From: Antilocapra americana
Taxonomy: Eukaryota; Chordata; Mammalia; Artiodactyla; Antilocapridae
Direction of reading: 5' to 3'
NCBI GenBank assembly: GCA_007570785.1
Contig: ML661885.1
Span: forward strand, 37,707,771 to 37,771,770
DNA length: 64,000 nt
Shown: piece by piece, positions 1-11,059 of the stretch
How positions within the stretch are numbered: position 1 is the stretch's first letter
How the letters are laid out: every line of letters begins with the position of its first letter
Notes under the pieces: model-generated
The model's database searches: none
Told to the model about the DNA's origin: nothing
The model's input: only the letters and a program-made list of their open reading frames with translations
Program-made: the position numbers and the translations under genes

Positions 1-180
1 ACAGTGCTGGACCCATTCATCTCCCTGTCTGGCTCCTCAGCTAGGCCATGAAATTCTTCAGGGCAAGGAATACGCCTTTCACTCCAGTTTCCCCAGGGCC
101 TATCAGACTGTCTCATACATTACAAACTCTTGATAAATACATGCACAGTTACATGAGCTGTCACAAAAAAAATGAGAAAA
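1..180. other. Unique AT-rich sequence
   Basis: No coding exon, RNA gene or clear repeat is visible here. Confidence 0.5.
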
Positions 181-375
181 ATCACTGTTGCTAGAGACTG
201 AGGCAGGGAGTTGCAGCAAGAGACAAAGCTGGGAAAATAGTGGCGACATTATGCTGTAACCTTATGTGCTCTGCTGAAGAATTTGAGCTTATCCTATAGT
301 CATTAGATAGGCAGTGGAGGTTTCTTTAGTCAGACAACTGACATGATCAGCTTTGATTTTCAGAATATCCTGCCT
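181..375 (+). repeat. Fragment of an old interspersed repeat
   Basis: The stretch carries a phrase series (leading to a 'ttatcctat...ggcagtggagg...gacatgatcag' pattern) that recurs, diverged, near 5455-5770 and 40430-41100. I recognise it as an old mammalian interspersed repeat but cannot name the family with confidence. Confidence 0.4.
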
Positions 376-1499
376 TCACTTCTTCATGCATATCCAAAAC
401 ACCTGCTCACAGAATTACTGAAAGGACGCAGATGTGTGGTGATTTAGGCATGGAGACACAAATAGCAGAACTTTAAACTTCCTGTCTTCAGAATTTATTT
501 TTCTGGCTATGTTGCTCAGTGGATGCTGTTCTCAGTAGTAGAACAGCATGATAACGAGGCCAAGGTCGTGGTTTAAATCCCTGGGTGAGTCAGTCAGTGC
601 CGTGGCCACAGCTGACTGTTAATTTTTGCCAGTTGTCAGATGACAACATGTTGTTTCTTGACCAGGAACTGAGTGGAAGGATATGACTGGTTAATCAGCA
701 TTATTGGAAAAATAACTCAAAGTGCTTACCTATGACTGCAGGACCATACTGTCATTTTAAATCAAAGTAACAGTATTATATTAGTCATAACAAAAGAGCA
801 CGGCATCAGAGAACGAATATATTGTTTGTTCCTAGAAAATAAGCTAGAGATTAGAACAGTTTAATTATTAGGGTTTGAAGCCAAGAAGTAATGAAAAATT
901 TAGAGGATGTTAGTGTAGATAAGCTTTATTAATTACTTTTTGTGTATCTAGCAATATAGGAAGTTATTTCTTCATTATTATGTCATAAAACCCATAGAGC
1001 CATTTATATTAAAAAGGTCTGGGGAAATCCTATTCTAATCATCTTTCATTTATAGCATTATAAAGTTATTTCTATTTTTATTCCCTCCTAGCGATCAATG
1101 AGCACATCTTTAAAGTGAAATAGGACAGTATTGGAGGTTGGGCCATATAGACATAACGTAAATATTTTCTTAATTACATCTTCATCTTAATTACAACTTT
1201 GACCACTTTCAGAAGTGAAAAAAACAAGTGAATTTTATGAGATCAGAAATAAACACAAAACCCTTAATGAACAAATATATCTAAGTATTAAATATCAATT
1301 AAATAGCAACAGCTGCTAACATCATAAAAGATAATCAACCAGGCATTATGTGCTTCCTGATAGAAAAATTATACAACTATATGTAGAAGTTGTTTGCCCC
1401 CCTACTAAAAAAAAAAATCAAACCTAAATTTACAACACCTTCTAAATATATCAACCAATTTATAGGAAATAGAACAGAGGAATATTCTAATCTATACCA
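376..1499. other. Unique AT-rich sequence, no gene seen
   Basis: Low-GC DNA with many stops in all frames. No splice-flanked coding block, repeat or RNA gene is recognisable. Confidence 0.5.
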
Positions 1500-1655
1500 A
1501 GGTCCCTACTAACTGGTGACCTGGAGCAAGACTGATCTCCTGGAGCCTCAGTCTTCTCAAACATGACTTGGTAAGAAGTGTCTCCTCACAGTGTGGTTGT
1601 GAGGACTGAACAAGTGGGCTGAGAGCATTATGCAGAATAGCAGACATATAATAAA
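1500..1655 (+). repeat. MIR SINE, plus strand
   Basis: The diverged MIR order is visible: a 'gtgacctggagcaag' section, 'cctcagt', then 'gtggttgtgaggactgaa' and a 3' part ending near 'agcagacatataataaa'. Old tRNA-derived SINE shared by mammals. Confidence 0.6.
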
Positions 1656-1879
1656 AGTGAGTGAATCCCTTCTCAAAGTTATTCCTCCATCAAGTTCCAT
1701 TTATATCTCAGTTTCCATGATCCCTTTGACTATATTTATTTATACCTGTTTAGCTTTTTGTTTCCCTTTGACTATATTTATTTATACCTATGTAGGTTTT
1801 TGTATCTGTCTCATCTCCCCAACTTCATTTTAAATTCAAGGCCAAATTTTACTTTCCTAATTGTAAACAATATTAGTAG

Positions 1880-2085
1880 CACTTAAGAGCCATCTCTTGT
1901 GTCAGGTAGCATGCTAAGTTCTTCACTTACCTAATCCTAACAATGACCAACTCAGATATTAACCCCATTTTAAGAACCTACAAAGGGAGGCATATTTCAG
2001 ATAAGTAGTGAGTGATGGAACCAGAATCAACAATGAAGTATCTCAATCTAGTCTCTGCTCTCCTAAGCACAGTACTTCTATCCCA
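1880..2085 (-). repeat. MIR SINE, minus strand
   Basis: Reverse-complement MIR order: 'atgctaagttcttcac...cctaatcctaacaatgacc...ccccattttaagaa', then a degraded tRNA-like half. Confidence 0.6.
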
Positions 2086-2306
2086 CTCAGGCACATTGTA
2101 GGAACGCCATGGGAGTCTTTGAAAATTGCAAGTAGACCCAGTGTATGAGTTACCATATAAAACATATGAATGTGCATGTTAATGACAAAACTTACTTAAA
2201 TAAGACTTGTATTAGAATCAAACAAAATTTATTCTGCAAGTAAACTATGCCATGAGATTGAAATCTGTAGAATACAAAATAGTTTACAGAGCAAAACCCA
2301 GGTTTT

Positions 2307-2437
2307 GGAGGGGTTTTTTGTTTTTATTTTGGCCGCACTTAGAAACTTGCAGGATCCTAGTTCCTAGACCAGGAATCAAACACAGTTCCCAGCAGTGGAC
2401 CCTTGGAGTCCCAACCATTGGACCACCAAGGAATTCC
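2307..2437 (-). repeat. CHR-type tRNA-Glu SINE, minus strand
   Basis: Reverse complement of the CHR SINE: T-rich tail at the low end, then 'ggccgcac', 'accaggaatcaaac' and 'ttggaccaccaaggaattccc'. It is flanked by imperfect direct repeats resembling 'caaaacccaggttt' (2292-2306) and 'caaaaccaagttt' (about 2438-2452). Confidence 0.85.
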
Positions 2438-2944
2438 CCAAAACCAAGTTTTTTTTCTCAGCAAATAAATGTCAAGGAGAAAAATTAAAAAGAGGTGGAG
2501 AGAGGATCTACACTTTAAATGAAACTTTAAAAACAGCAACCAAGTGCAAGGATTCATGGACCTCATCTTTTAAAACATGATTAGAAAACTTTTATAAGAG
2601 ATTTGGACAGTAACGAGGTAACCGGATAATAATGGAGAATTATTGTTGCTTTATTTGGTCAATAATGATAATGTGATGATGTTAGAAAAGTAAAGAATCC
2701 TGAGTGACACATACTAAAATACCTATAGATGAAATTATGTGATATTTGAGATTTGCTTCAAAATAATATGGATAGAGGTGCGAATGGGGCAAAACTGGCC
2801 ATGAAATATAGTAAAAAATGAAATTCTTTACAATAAAAGTTTTAAGAAATATTTTCTTTCTAAAGAAGTCTCTATCTTCCACTCTAGCAGCCTTCATTAA
2901 ACTAGAAAATCAACAAAATCAGGTAATCCTTTATCAAGATGTTG

Positions 2945-3150
2945 TTATTTGATGAACAGATACTATGTTAGCTGCTTTCACATTTTTTTACCACCTTCTC
3001 CTACCAATGTATGAAGAATAAGCATCAGTACATTTTATAGGTAAGGAAACAGTCTGAGAGGCTTAGGGATTCAACCAAAGGAAGAGATTGAATTTCAAGG
3101 CAAATTTTCAGTCTAGGAATCCTGACTTTCTATCCAGTATTTATGCCTCT
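2945..3150 (-). repeat. Diverged MIR SINE, minus strand
   Basis: A weak antisense MIR: 'cattttataggtaaggaaacagtctgagaggctta' is preceded by the 'atactatgttagctgctttcac' section. Alignment would be needed to set the ends. Confidence 0.5.
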
Positions 3151-3206
3151 ACATGATATTGTTTAATATAGGGGTATGTATATATTCTGTTTCCCTCACT
3201 AAAATC

Positions 3207-3234
3207 TGTGTGTGTGTGTGTGTGTGTGTGTGTG
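3207..3234. repeat. (TG)14 microsatellite
   Basis: Uninterrupted TG dinucleotides. They lie inside the direct repeats that bound the adjoining SINE and so look like its expanded tail. Confidence 0.95.
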
Positions 3235-3462
3235 CACGCACACATTTGCAAGTGCACACCAAGTTATGTCTGACTCCTTGCGACCCAATGGACTGTAGCC
3301 CCCCAACTTCTTCTGCCCATGGAATTCTCCAGGCAGGAATACTGGAGTGAGTTGCCATTTCCTACTCCCAGGGATCTTCCTGACCCAAGGATCGAACCCG
3401 AGTCTTGTGTCTCCTGCACTGACAGATGGATTTTGTTACCGCTGTACCACCAGGGAAAGCCC
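3209..3462 (-). repeat. Bov-tA SINE with CA-type tail, minus strand
   Basis: Antisense Bov-tA: 'gtctgactccttgcgaccc', 'ggaattctccaggcaggaata', 'ggatcgaacccgag' and 'accaccagggaaag'. The 8-bp repeat 'aaaatctg' occurs at 3201-3208 and 3463-3470, so the insertion includes the TG run at its 3' (low) end. Confidence 0.9.
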
Positions 3463-3470
3463 AAAATCTG

Positions 3471-4734
3471 AGTACACTTTACTATAGTGTCTGACATACA
3501 GTAAGCATAGTTATCTTTAACCTAAACTAGTACCTAGTAACTGTAATATTTCAAATGCAAAAAAAAATTTGTAACAGAAACTAATGTTTTGTTAATGTTC
3601 TAGTTTGCCCAGGACAGTCCTTATTTAATCTGTTGATCAGATGTAGTTATTAGTTGTCACTACTCATTTCAAAGCATCCCAGTTTTCACCCCACATTTTA
3701 TGGTCATGCTATATTTAGTGTAATATCACAGTTGGACAATATGTAAATAAAATTCAAACAGTATTCCCCAGGTCTATGTCATAACCATCCTGTGATTACC
3801 ATAGTATATGCTAGACATTTAACCAATTTGGTTGAAGTAGAGTTACTGTGTTCTCCATTACAAAAGAGTACAGTTTTTTAAAGGTAAATCACTCTGGTTA
3901 ATATTAATATTAATGTTCTCCCCTTGGACAAGTTTTTTTTTAAACCCTAGCTGAAATCCAGAAATAGCTAAAAGGAATATCAGGAAAATGGAGCCCTTCT
4001 TTTAACAAAGAATCATGACAAAAATGAATGAAACTGCCTAAGATTTGTAAGACAAGCATAATAAATAATTGACACGGAACTTATCAACATACACTGAAAT
4101 ACTGTACAAGGAGATAAGTTTTAGGATTCTTGCCAACTAGAAAAAAAAGATAACCATTTTTATTTGAGAGCAGGTAAGAAGGGACTCTAGAAGTCTGGCC
4201 AAAGTCTAATGAGGTAGAAATAGCCTGTAATCCAAGATTTCCTACAATAGTGTGGCTCTCAAAGACAAAGGGTGGGTTTATCTTTTGCAACATGAACTGA
4301 CTGCTGTATACTTCAGATGTCTCCCTCTGCCCACGAGGATTGCTTTGGGCTTATCTAGATGGTACCTGGTCCAGCTGCTTTCGTCCATGTCCTTTACTCT
4401 GCCAGACACTGAAATTCAAGAAACCTCATCTTAGATCTGATGACAGGAGATGCAAAGCTTACTATCAGCTGTGTACTAATGGTAGGGGATCCCTAATTAC
4501 TTCACTATCTTTCTGATTAGCGTCATATAACACCAAACTGAAAGAGAGATAGAAAAGAGTCCTGTCATTTCCCACAAGGGAAAGGTGAGGAAAAGATTAG
4601 CAGAAGAGATACAGAATAATCCAAGTTTGTTAGAGTCTTTACCTTAGTTAGTCCAGAAAAATTTAGTTCATCCAAAACCCAGAGAGAGAAAAATCAGTTT
4701 ATCATGTTTATTGGCTGGATATTTTATGAGGTGC
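3471..4734. other. Unique sequence, no gene seen
   Basis: AT-rich DNA. No repeat or exon could be identified, and short reading frames have no family resemblance. Confidence 0.5.
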
Positions 4735-4749
4735 CTACTATTAATATAT

Positions 4750-4979
4750 GGGTTTCCCAAGTGGCACTAGTGGTAAAGAACCTGCGTGCCAATGCAAGAG
4801 ACACAAGAGACACAGGTTCTATCCCTGGGTCGGGAAGATCCCCTAGAGGAGGGCATGGCAACCCACTCCAGTATTCTTGCCTGGAGAATCCCATGGACAG
4901 AGGAACCTAGCAGGCTACAGTCCATAGCATCGCAAAGAGTCAGACAGGACTGAAGTGACTTAGCATGTACGCACACATG
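4750..4979 (+). repeat. Bov-tA SINE, plus strand
   Basis: Sense Bov-tA with a tRNA-like head ('tttcccaagtggcactagtgg', A/B-box region, 'ggttctatccctgggtcggg') and A-monomer body to 'gactgaagtgacttagcatg'. Bounded by 15-bp direct repeats, two mismatches, at 4735-4749 and 4980-4994. Confidence 0.92.
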
Positions 4980-4994
4980 CTACCATTAGTATAT

Positions 4995-5454
4995 ACAGAG
5001 AAAAATGTCACCGTGCTAATAAAGTCATTCAACTTTGGGGCCTCAGTTTCTCTCTTGTAAAATAAAATTTCTCTACAAGGATTTTTTTCTACCTTTCAAA
5101 TGTAGTCATTCTATGAATATTCCAATTATCTAATACTCACTTATGGAACATTATTCAAACAGCAAGCATGGATCAGGAATTATTGAGAATAGCATAACTA
5201 TATGAAAAATAAAATGTCTACCTCAAAAAGTTCACAGTGTAGTATGAGAGACATGTAAATATTTATAATCCATTTGATACATGCTGTAAGAAAGGTGTCT
5301 ATAAAATTCTGCAAAGTACAGATATACCTAACTCTTATGAGAAACCATGGAAAGAAAATTTTTAATGGGTATTGAAAACCAGAAAGAAAGTTTGTTAGGC
5401 AGCAGAGCAAAGATGAATACCCAGAATTGCAAATCATTTTGTACAAGATTGAAT
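4995..5454. other. Unique sequence, no gene seen
   Basis: AT-rich; nothing recognisable. Confidence 0.5.
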
Positions 5455-5770
5455 ATGGGTTTTAATAGATTGGGAAGGGGCAGTTGCTGGAGATGATGCT
5501 GGAAGCTGAACTAGACCAGAACCTCTAAGATGTGTTTAAGAGTTTGGACTTCATCCTGCAACAGTGCTTCTCAAACTTGAATGTGCATATAAATCACCTC
5601 TATATATTTCATTAAAATGCAGATTCTAATTCAGTTAGTTTGGGTGGAGACTGTGATTCTGCATTTCCAATGAGCTCTGAGCAATGCCTCCTATACTGCT
5701 GATCCATTTTGAGCATGAAGGATATTCTAAAGCAGAGATGTGATGTGGTGAGGTTGTTTTTAAGAACTGT
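5455..5770 (+). repeat. Old interspersed repeat split by MER5
   Basis: The left part (to about 5561) has 'agagtttggacttcatcctgc' and the right part (from about 5719) has 'gatgtgatgtggtgagg', the same order seen at 181-375 and around 40.6 kb. The middle is a MER5-like element. The family is not named. Confidence 0.4.
5562..5718 (+). mobile_element. MER5-like hAT MITE
   Basis: Begins 'cagtgcttctcaaacttga', has 'ttaaaatgcagattctaatt' and ends 'gatccattttgagcatg', matching the MER5A/B pattern of a short non-autonomous hAT-Charlie transposon with terminal inverted repeats. Confidence 0.7.
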
Positions 5771-5781
5771 TACTCTATAAA

Positions 5782-5886
5782 GGTCTTCCCTGGTGGCTCA
5801 GCAATCAAAAAAATCTGCCTACAATGCAGGAGATGCAGGATCGATCCCTGGGTCGGGAAGACCCCTGAAGGGACTGAGCAGAACGC
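5782..5886 (+). repeat. Bov-tA SINE with internal deletion
   Basis: The tRNA-like head ('tcttccctggtggctcagc...gatcgatccctgggtcggg') joins directly to a remnant of the 3' end. Direct repeats 'actctataaa' (5772-5781) and 'actctgtaaa' (5887-5896) bound it, so the body deletion happened within one insertion. Confidence 0.8.
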
Positions 5887-6043
5887 ACTCTGTAAAAATG
5901 TAGGAAATGAAATGGAGTCAAAAGAAAAACTGGGAAGCTGTTAACTCTCATCAATTAATTTTATTTAAATGAATAAAATCTCATTAGATCAATGTTGAAC
6001 TGCATCTCAAAGATAAGAAAACACTGTAAAAGTACACTTGTTT

Positions 6044-6165
6044 TGGGAATCCCCTGGTGGTCCAGTGGTTAGGACTCGGATTCCATTGTAGAGGGCATGG
6101 GTTGGATTCCTGGTCAGGGAACTAAGGTCCCACAAGCCATGTGGAATTGCCAAAAAAAAAAAAAC
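6044..6165 (+). repeat. CHR-type SINE, plus strand
   Basis: 'cccctggtggtccagtggtt', 'ggttggattcctggtcaggg' and a poly(A) tail. A 9-bp direct repeat 'cacttgttt' lies at 6035-6043 and 6166-6174. Confidence 0.9.
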
Positions 6166-6358
6166 CACTTGTTTGGCTGCAACAATCTTTTGCCATTTTC
6201 CTGTTTAACTCTTTAATAGTCTAAGGTTGATCTAGAGCTATGTTGTCCAATGTGGTAATTACCAGCCATAACCACACTACCCACAGGTGGCTATTTAAAT
6301 TTTTATTAAGTTATTGTTATATTACTTAAAATTAAGTAACATAAAAAATTCAATTCTT

Positions 6359-6479
6359 GAGGACTTCCCTGTGAGTCTAATGGTTAAGAGCCCAAGCTCC
6401 CAATGCAGGGTGTGAAGGCTGGATCCCTGGTCAAACTAAGATCCCACATGCAGCACAGCACAGCCAAAAAAATAAATGA
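6359..6479 (+). repeat. CHR-type SINE, plus strand
   Basis: 'ggacttccctgtgagtctaa', 'tggatccctggtcaaac' and 'cagccaaaaaaataaa'. Sits in the left arm of the MITE. Confidence 0.85.
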
Positions 6480-6480
6480 G

Positions 6481-7112
6481 ATTCTTCATGTGATCCGGTG
6501 ATCCCACTCCTAGGCGTATCTAGAGGAAAGTATGATTCGGAAAGATACATGCACCCCAGTGTTCGCAGCACCACTATTTATAATGGCTAGGACATGGAAG
6601 CAACCTACATGTCCATCAACAGACGAATGAATAAAGTAAGATGTGGCACATATACACAATGGAACGTTACTCAGCCATTTCCAACAACATGGATGGGCCT
6701 AGAGATTACCATACTAAGTGAAGTGAGTCAGACAGAGAAAGGTAAATGTATCTGCTTATACATGGACTCTAAAAAATGATACAAATGAACTGATTTATAA
6801 AACAGAAACAGATTCACAGACAAAACAAACTTATGCTTACCAAAGGAGAAAGAGGGGAAGGGATAAATTAGAAATTTGGAATTAAAATATATATGCTACT
6901 ATATATAAAATAGATAACCAAAAAGGACTTACTATACAGCACAGGGAATTGCACTCTTTACCTTGTAATAACCTATAATGGTAAAGAATCTTTAAAACGA
7001 TATATGTATATACATACACACACACATATATATAACTGAATGACTTTGCTGTACACTTGAAACTAACACATTGTATATCATCTAGATTTCAATAAAACTT
7101 TTCCCCCCTTTC
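6481..7112 (+). mobile_element. Ruminant L1 3' end fragment
   Basis: The 3' terminal part of an L1, 5'-truncated: 'ggcacatatacacaatggaa', 'cagccatttccaacaacatg', 'agtgaagtgagtcagacaga', 'tatacagcacagggaattg', 'gtacacttgaaactaacaca', ending at 'ttcaataaaactttt'. Any short frames here are L1 C-terminal/3'UTR remnants. Confidence 0.85.
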
Positions 7113-7139
7113 TTTCTTTTTTTTTATTGTAACAAATTC

Positions 7140-7173
7140 AATAGAGACTTTTTTCTTTACAATATTGTGTTGG
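7140..7173 (-). repeat. L1 3' tail and poly(A) fused to U6
   Basis: Read on the minus strand, the T-run at the end of the U6 copy passes directly into 'ccaacacaatattgtaaag', the conserved tail of ruminant L1 (compare 26964-26985 in this window), followed by A6 and a direct repeat of the upstream flank. Confidence 0.7.
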
Positions 7174-7280
7174 AAAAATATGGAACGCTTCACGAATTTG
7201 AGTGTCATCCTTGCCCAGGGGCCATGCTAATCTTCTCTGTATCATTCCAATTTTAGTATATGTGCTGCCGATGCAAGCAC
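7174..7280 (-). pseudogene. U6 snRNA retropseudogene
   Basis: The reverse complement gives a 107-nt full-length U6 copy: 5' end 'gtgcttgcatcggcagcaca', central 'acagagaagattagcatgg', and 3' end 'cgttccatatttttt'-like. From recalled mammalian U6 I count about five substitutions, including two in the 5' stem and ones in the ACAGAGA-adjacent and 3' domains. The upstream sequence is AT-rich but shows no clear PSE/TATA arrangement. It is immediately followed by an L1 tail, poly(A) and an imperfect target duplication (7281-7293 versus 7140-7153). This is a retrotransposed copy and not an expressed U6 gene. Confidence 0.9.
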
Positions 7281-7862
7281 AATAAAGCTTTTTAAAAAAT
7301 TCACTAATTACACTAAGCACATTTCAAGTGCTGTACGTAGCTAATGGCTAGCATTTTTCACAGCATCAATAGAGAACATTTTCAACTCAGAAGAAATTTC
7401 TATTGCACAGCACTAACAGAGGCTCAGCTAGGCATCTGTAGTATAAGGAGTCAACATTATGAAAAAAATCCCATTATCTCTATTCTTTGTTCATTTCTTT
7501 TAGGATGTATCCTCTCCTTCTTGAAATATTGTTCAATACTTTTTAAATGTGACGATGAATTAAGAAAGGGGAACATTTTAAAACCGTGTTGAATGTGAGG
7601 AGATCTTGGCAGACTCAACAACATCATTTTCCTTTGAGAAACAACACCAAGGTTTGGAACTCCCAGAAGATGTCTCAAGATCATAGCACCCTTGAGAAAA
7701 TGAGCTCATTTGTAAGTAAGTCTGTGAAAATGATAACAAATACATTATTCCCCATATGTAAACAGTAAATAAGTTCAAGACTCAGTTTCAAGACCTTATG
7801 CAATTGCCACAATTAATTTAGTCAAGAATAAAAAACTGAGTATTGATGTTTAAAGATGGAGT

Positions 7863-8083
7863 CTGTGCTTAACATATATTTAGTCGTATCCAACTCTTTG
7901 TGACCCTTTGAACTGTGGCCCACCAGACTCCTCTGTCCATGGGATTTCCCAGGCAAAAATATTGAAGTGAGTTGTCATTTTCCTCTTCCAAAGGATCTGT
8001 CCAACCCAGGGATCAAACCCAAGTCTCCTGTATTTCTTGTATTGCAGGTGGATTCTTTACCCACTGAGCCTCTGGGGAAGTTC
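7863..8083 (-). repeat. Bov-tA SINE, minus strand
   Basis: Antisense body: 'tatccaactctttgtgaccc', 'ctcctctgtccatgggattt', 'gggatcaaacccaagtctcc', 'attgcaggtggattcttt'. Moderately diverged. Confidence 0.88.
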
Positions 8084-8373
8084 TAGGACTTTTCCCCATA
8101 ACAACTATAAGCTTATCAATAGAGAAAGAATGCTTTACCTCAAGAAATGCTTTCTGTTATGTATACAAATATATATATCACAAATATATCAACACAAACT
8201 GATAAATAAGGAAACTTATTGGCTTATTTAACCAGAAAAGCCAGAAGTGGATACGATTTCAGAATTGATCAGTCTAACAGTCTAGCTATTTTTTATCAAG
8301 GACTCAGTTTCATTCTGAATCTATCTATGGTGTTGACTTAATTTTAACAATGATTAACATTTCCGTGAACAGA

Positions 8374-8440
8374 GGAGCCAGGAGGGCTATAGTCTATGGG
8401 GTAGCAAAAAGTCCGACAGGACTGACACTTTGACTTTTTC
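8374..8440 (+). repeat. Bov-tA SINE 3' fragment
   Basis: Only the 3' end is present: 'gaggagccaggagggctata', 'gggtagcaaaaagtccgaca', 'ggactgacactttgac'. Confidence 0.75.
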
Positions 8441-10901
8441 ACATTCATATCTAAGCTAGTCTGCTCCCATATCCTTTCAATAGAAATTCTAAATTATGCA
8501 CTGATTAGAATTTTCATTCATCCCTGTGGCCAGGGTAGTCCATGACTGCTCTGATGACTTAGGTCTGACTAATCTGAATTCATCATTGTAGCAAGAAACT
8601 TGGTCCACTCAAACCACATATAAAAGAGGAAGACAAATAATATGTTGGGAAAGAGTGTTTACCATGTCACCAGAAAAAGAAGATTATTTTTTGGTTCTCA
8701 TTTATATCAACTTATTTTTGAAATCCTTACATTCCAAGTCAGTTTTTTCTTGATAAGAAAAAACTACGAAAGTGGGCAAATGACGTTTCAGATTCACAGA
8801 AAAAAATAACATTAGAGAAAGCATAAGGAAGAAAATAGTGACATGAAGGTCATTTTAATTTTTACTGCGGCCACAAAAAGTGGGGGAAATAGAATCAGAA
8901 AGAATTGATGGCATAAGGGTTATTGGTATATATTCAGATTTAATTCCTGTTGTTTGTGGAAGAGAGAAATTCTTCCCAGCATTACAAAAAGAGTCCTAAA
9001 ATTCAACCAGAAGAGTCCTCTTCTCACCCCCCGACACTCAGCCCCAACAGAACAATAATGTGGCCAGGGAAAATGGAATGTGCCAACAATTAGCTTAAAC
9101 CAACCACAGATCTTCCTGAAGCTTGAGGTGGGATCAGGTTCCCCCAAATGCTAGAGTTTATGGTAGGAACTATTAGCCAAGCTGAAGTCTGAATGCTCTT
9201 AATAGTGAGAAAGCAAGTAATGAAGATTGGTTTGGAGCCAGGAACGTCCGCAACACCATCCCTAAGGCCCAATTAAAGACTGTCCCTTGTATGAATTCCC
9301 AGTGTTGCCCTAGACACAGGCATTGGCTTCTCTGTGATTCAGTGTCCCAGTTTATAAACTAGAAGTAATAGTTCTTCCTTCACAAAATTTTTGAAAGGCT
9401 GCAATGCCATGATGTCAGTAAAAATTATCTTGTAAACTGAAAAAAGGAAATACTATCTCTTTGACAATTGAGAGTTTTTATAAACGCTGCTTTGACTTGC
9501 TTTATGCTATGTATGTCTTGCCTCCCTCAGTGGATTATTAGTTCCTTGAAGTCAGGAACATTATATCCCTACTCAAGCACTAAGCACACCCAGAGAGCAC
9601 TGACTAAAGGATAAAACAGTTGAATGGTGGGGAGTCAGTGCTATATATTTGGAAAGTGAAACTAGGTCATTGAAAGAAGTGGAGTGGGTAAAAAAGAATA
9701 TCACAGCTCTTAGAACTGTTCTAGGGGAGAGGTACAACTCAGGTAATGGATGCTGGGGTAAAATAACTCAGGCAGTTTCACTCCCCAAGACAGGAGCCCA
9801 CAGAATCCCATTTCTGCTTGCAGATTTGAGGCCAATAGGATTTTCTAATAGCTGTGTTTGATGATTATATTTATGCCTCCACAAGTGCTTTCTTAGTCTT
9901 GACAATCTCAATTTGAGTTTCTTATTCCCTTTGGCTCTTGTGAAGTGTTTCTCCTCACATGGCATCTGAGAAAACATATTCTATTCATTTACTTCATAAT
10001 GGCTCTTTTGAACTCTTTATTGCTTCCCTAGCCATTAGAACCCAAGATGTGCTTGCAAACAGGACTTATTATTGACTGTCTTCATCTTTTGCAGATGGAA
10101 GTGATGACAGACCCACTGCTTTGTATAAAAATATTTTGCTGTTTCTATACAAAATATTTTATTAATGGAAACCACACATTATGTTATATTGAAATGTTAT
10201 GACTTGAAATTTGGGTATCTAATGTCTCTAATAATAAAGGCTTCACAGTACAACTGTTGCTTGTAGATCTGCAGCTGGCTGGCATTTTAATTTTTAATTC
10301 ACATTTTTAATTTAAATATGACTGATCTGAAATATTAAGAAAAATTCTTGTATCACTGCATTTCAAAAGAAGAAAGCAAATCCAGCTGTCTAATGATGAT
10401 ACAATATTTTATTTATAAATTGAGATCATTAGCACTCAACTCACCTAATGCTTTCTTTCTATTAAATACATTCCTAATAATGCTAAATAAAGGCTCTTTA
10501 TAATGTTAAATTTACCAGAGCAACATAGCAAAGTATAGAGGTAAGAATTATTAATAACATGTTAAAGGAAAAACCTCATTTCTAAAAACAGTTTCAATAA
10601 GCAATAAGTATGCAAATAAGTACTGATTTTTAGGTAATAGTTCTAAAGTTGTTCTATCTTCCCCACTGAATTTTGAATGCCTGAAGTTATGTGAAATGCC
10701 TTATTCTTATCATTCACCAAATTCTCTAGCATAGTGCCTTCTATACCATTGAATGCTTATTGAATCTAATTTAAAATCAATAAGCCCTGCTAATAAACCA
10801 ACAGTAGATAGTCAGTGTTCTGACTTAAAATATTGACACTTGAAAGAAAAATATCTAAGCATAAGAATGTGATTTTCCTCACTTAAAATATTGAGATTTT
10901 T
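8441..10901. other. Largely unique sequence
   Basis: No exon or RNA gene seen. About 8980-9290 looks like a diverged antisense copy of an old mammalian repeat (a 'ggttggtttaagctaattg...ccctggcc' pattern on the minus strand). Its family is not named. Confidence 0.45.
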
Positions 10902-11049
10902 GGACTTCCCTGGTGGTCCAGTGGTTAAGACTCCCAGTTTCCACTGCTGGGGGTGATGGTTGTATTCCTGAGCAGAAAACTAAGATCCCTGCTGGCCAAC
11001 AAAAGATCCTCTTTGTGGCCAAAAGTTAAACAAACAAACAAAAAAAAGC
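10902..11049 (+). repeat. CHR-type SINE, plus strand
   Basis: 'ggacttccctggtggtccag', 'tggttaagactccc' and an A-rich tail. Candidate direct repeats are 'tgagattttt' (10892-10901) and 'tgaagttttt' (11050-11059). Confidence 0.88.
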
Positions 11050-11059
11050 TGAAGTTTTT

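Larger units (their letters stand above)
6228..7426. mobile_element. Old hAT-like MITE, split by three insertions
   Basis: Left arm 6228-6358 ('gctatgttgtccaatgtgg ... ggtggctatttaaattt ... aaaaattcaattc') and right arm 7294-7426 ('cacatttcaagtgctg', 'ggctagc', 'tctattgcacagcac') are two halves of one element with imperfect terminal inverted repeats. Between them lie a CHR SINE, an L1 3' end and a U6/L1 retropseudogene. The family name is not assigned. Confidence 0.55.

Noticed and set aside
7174..7280. Functional U6 snRNA gene
   Set aside because: About five substitutions, no visible PSE/TATA promoter, and an L1 tail plus poly(A) and TSD directly behind it mark a retrocopy.
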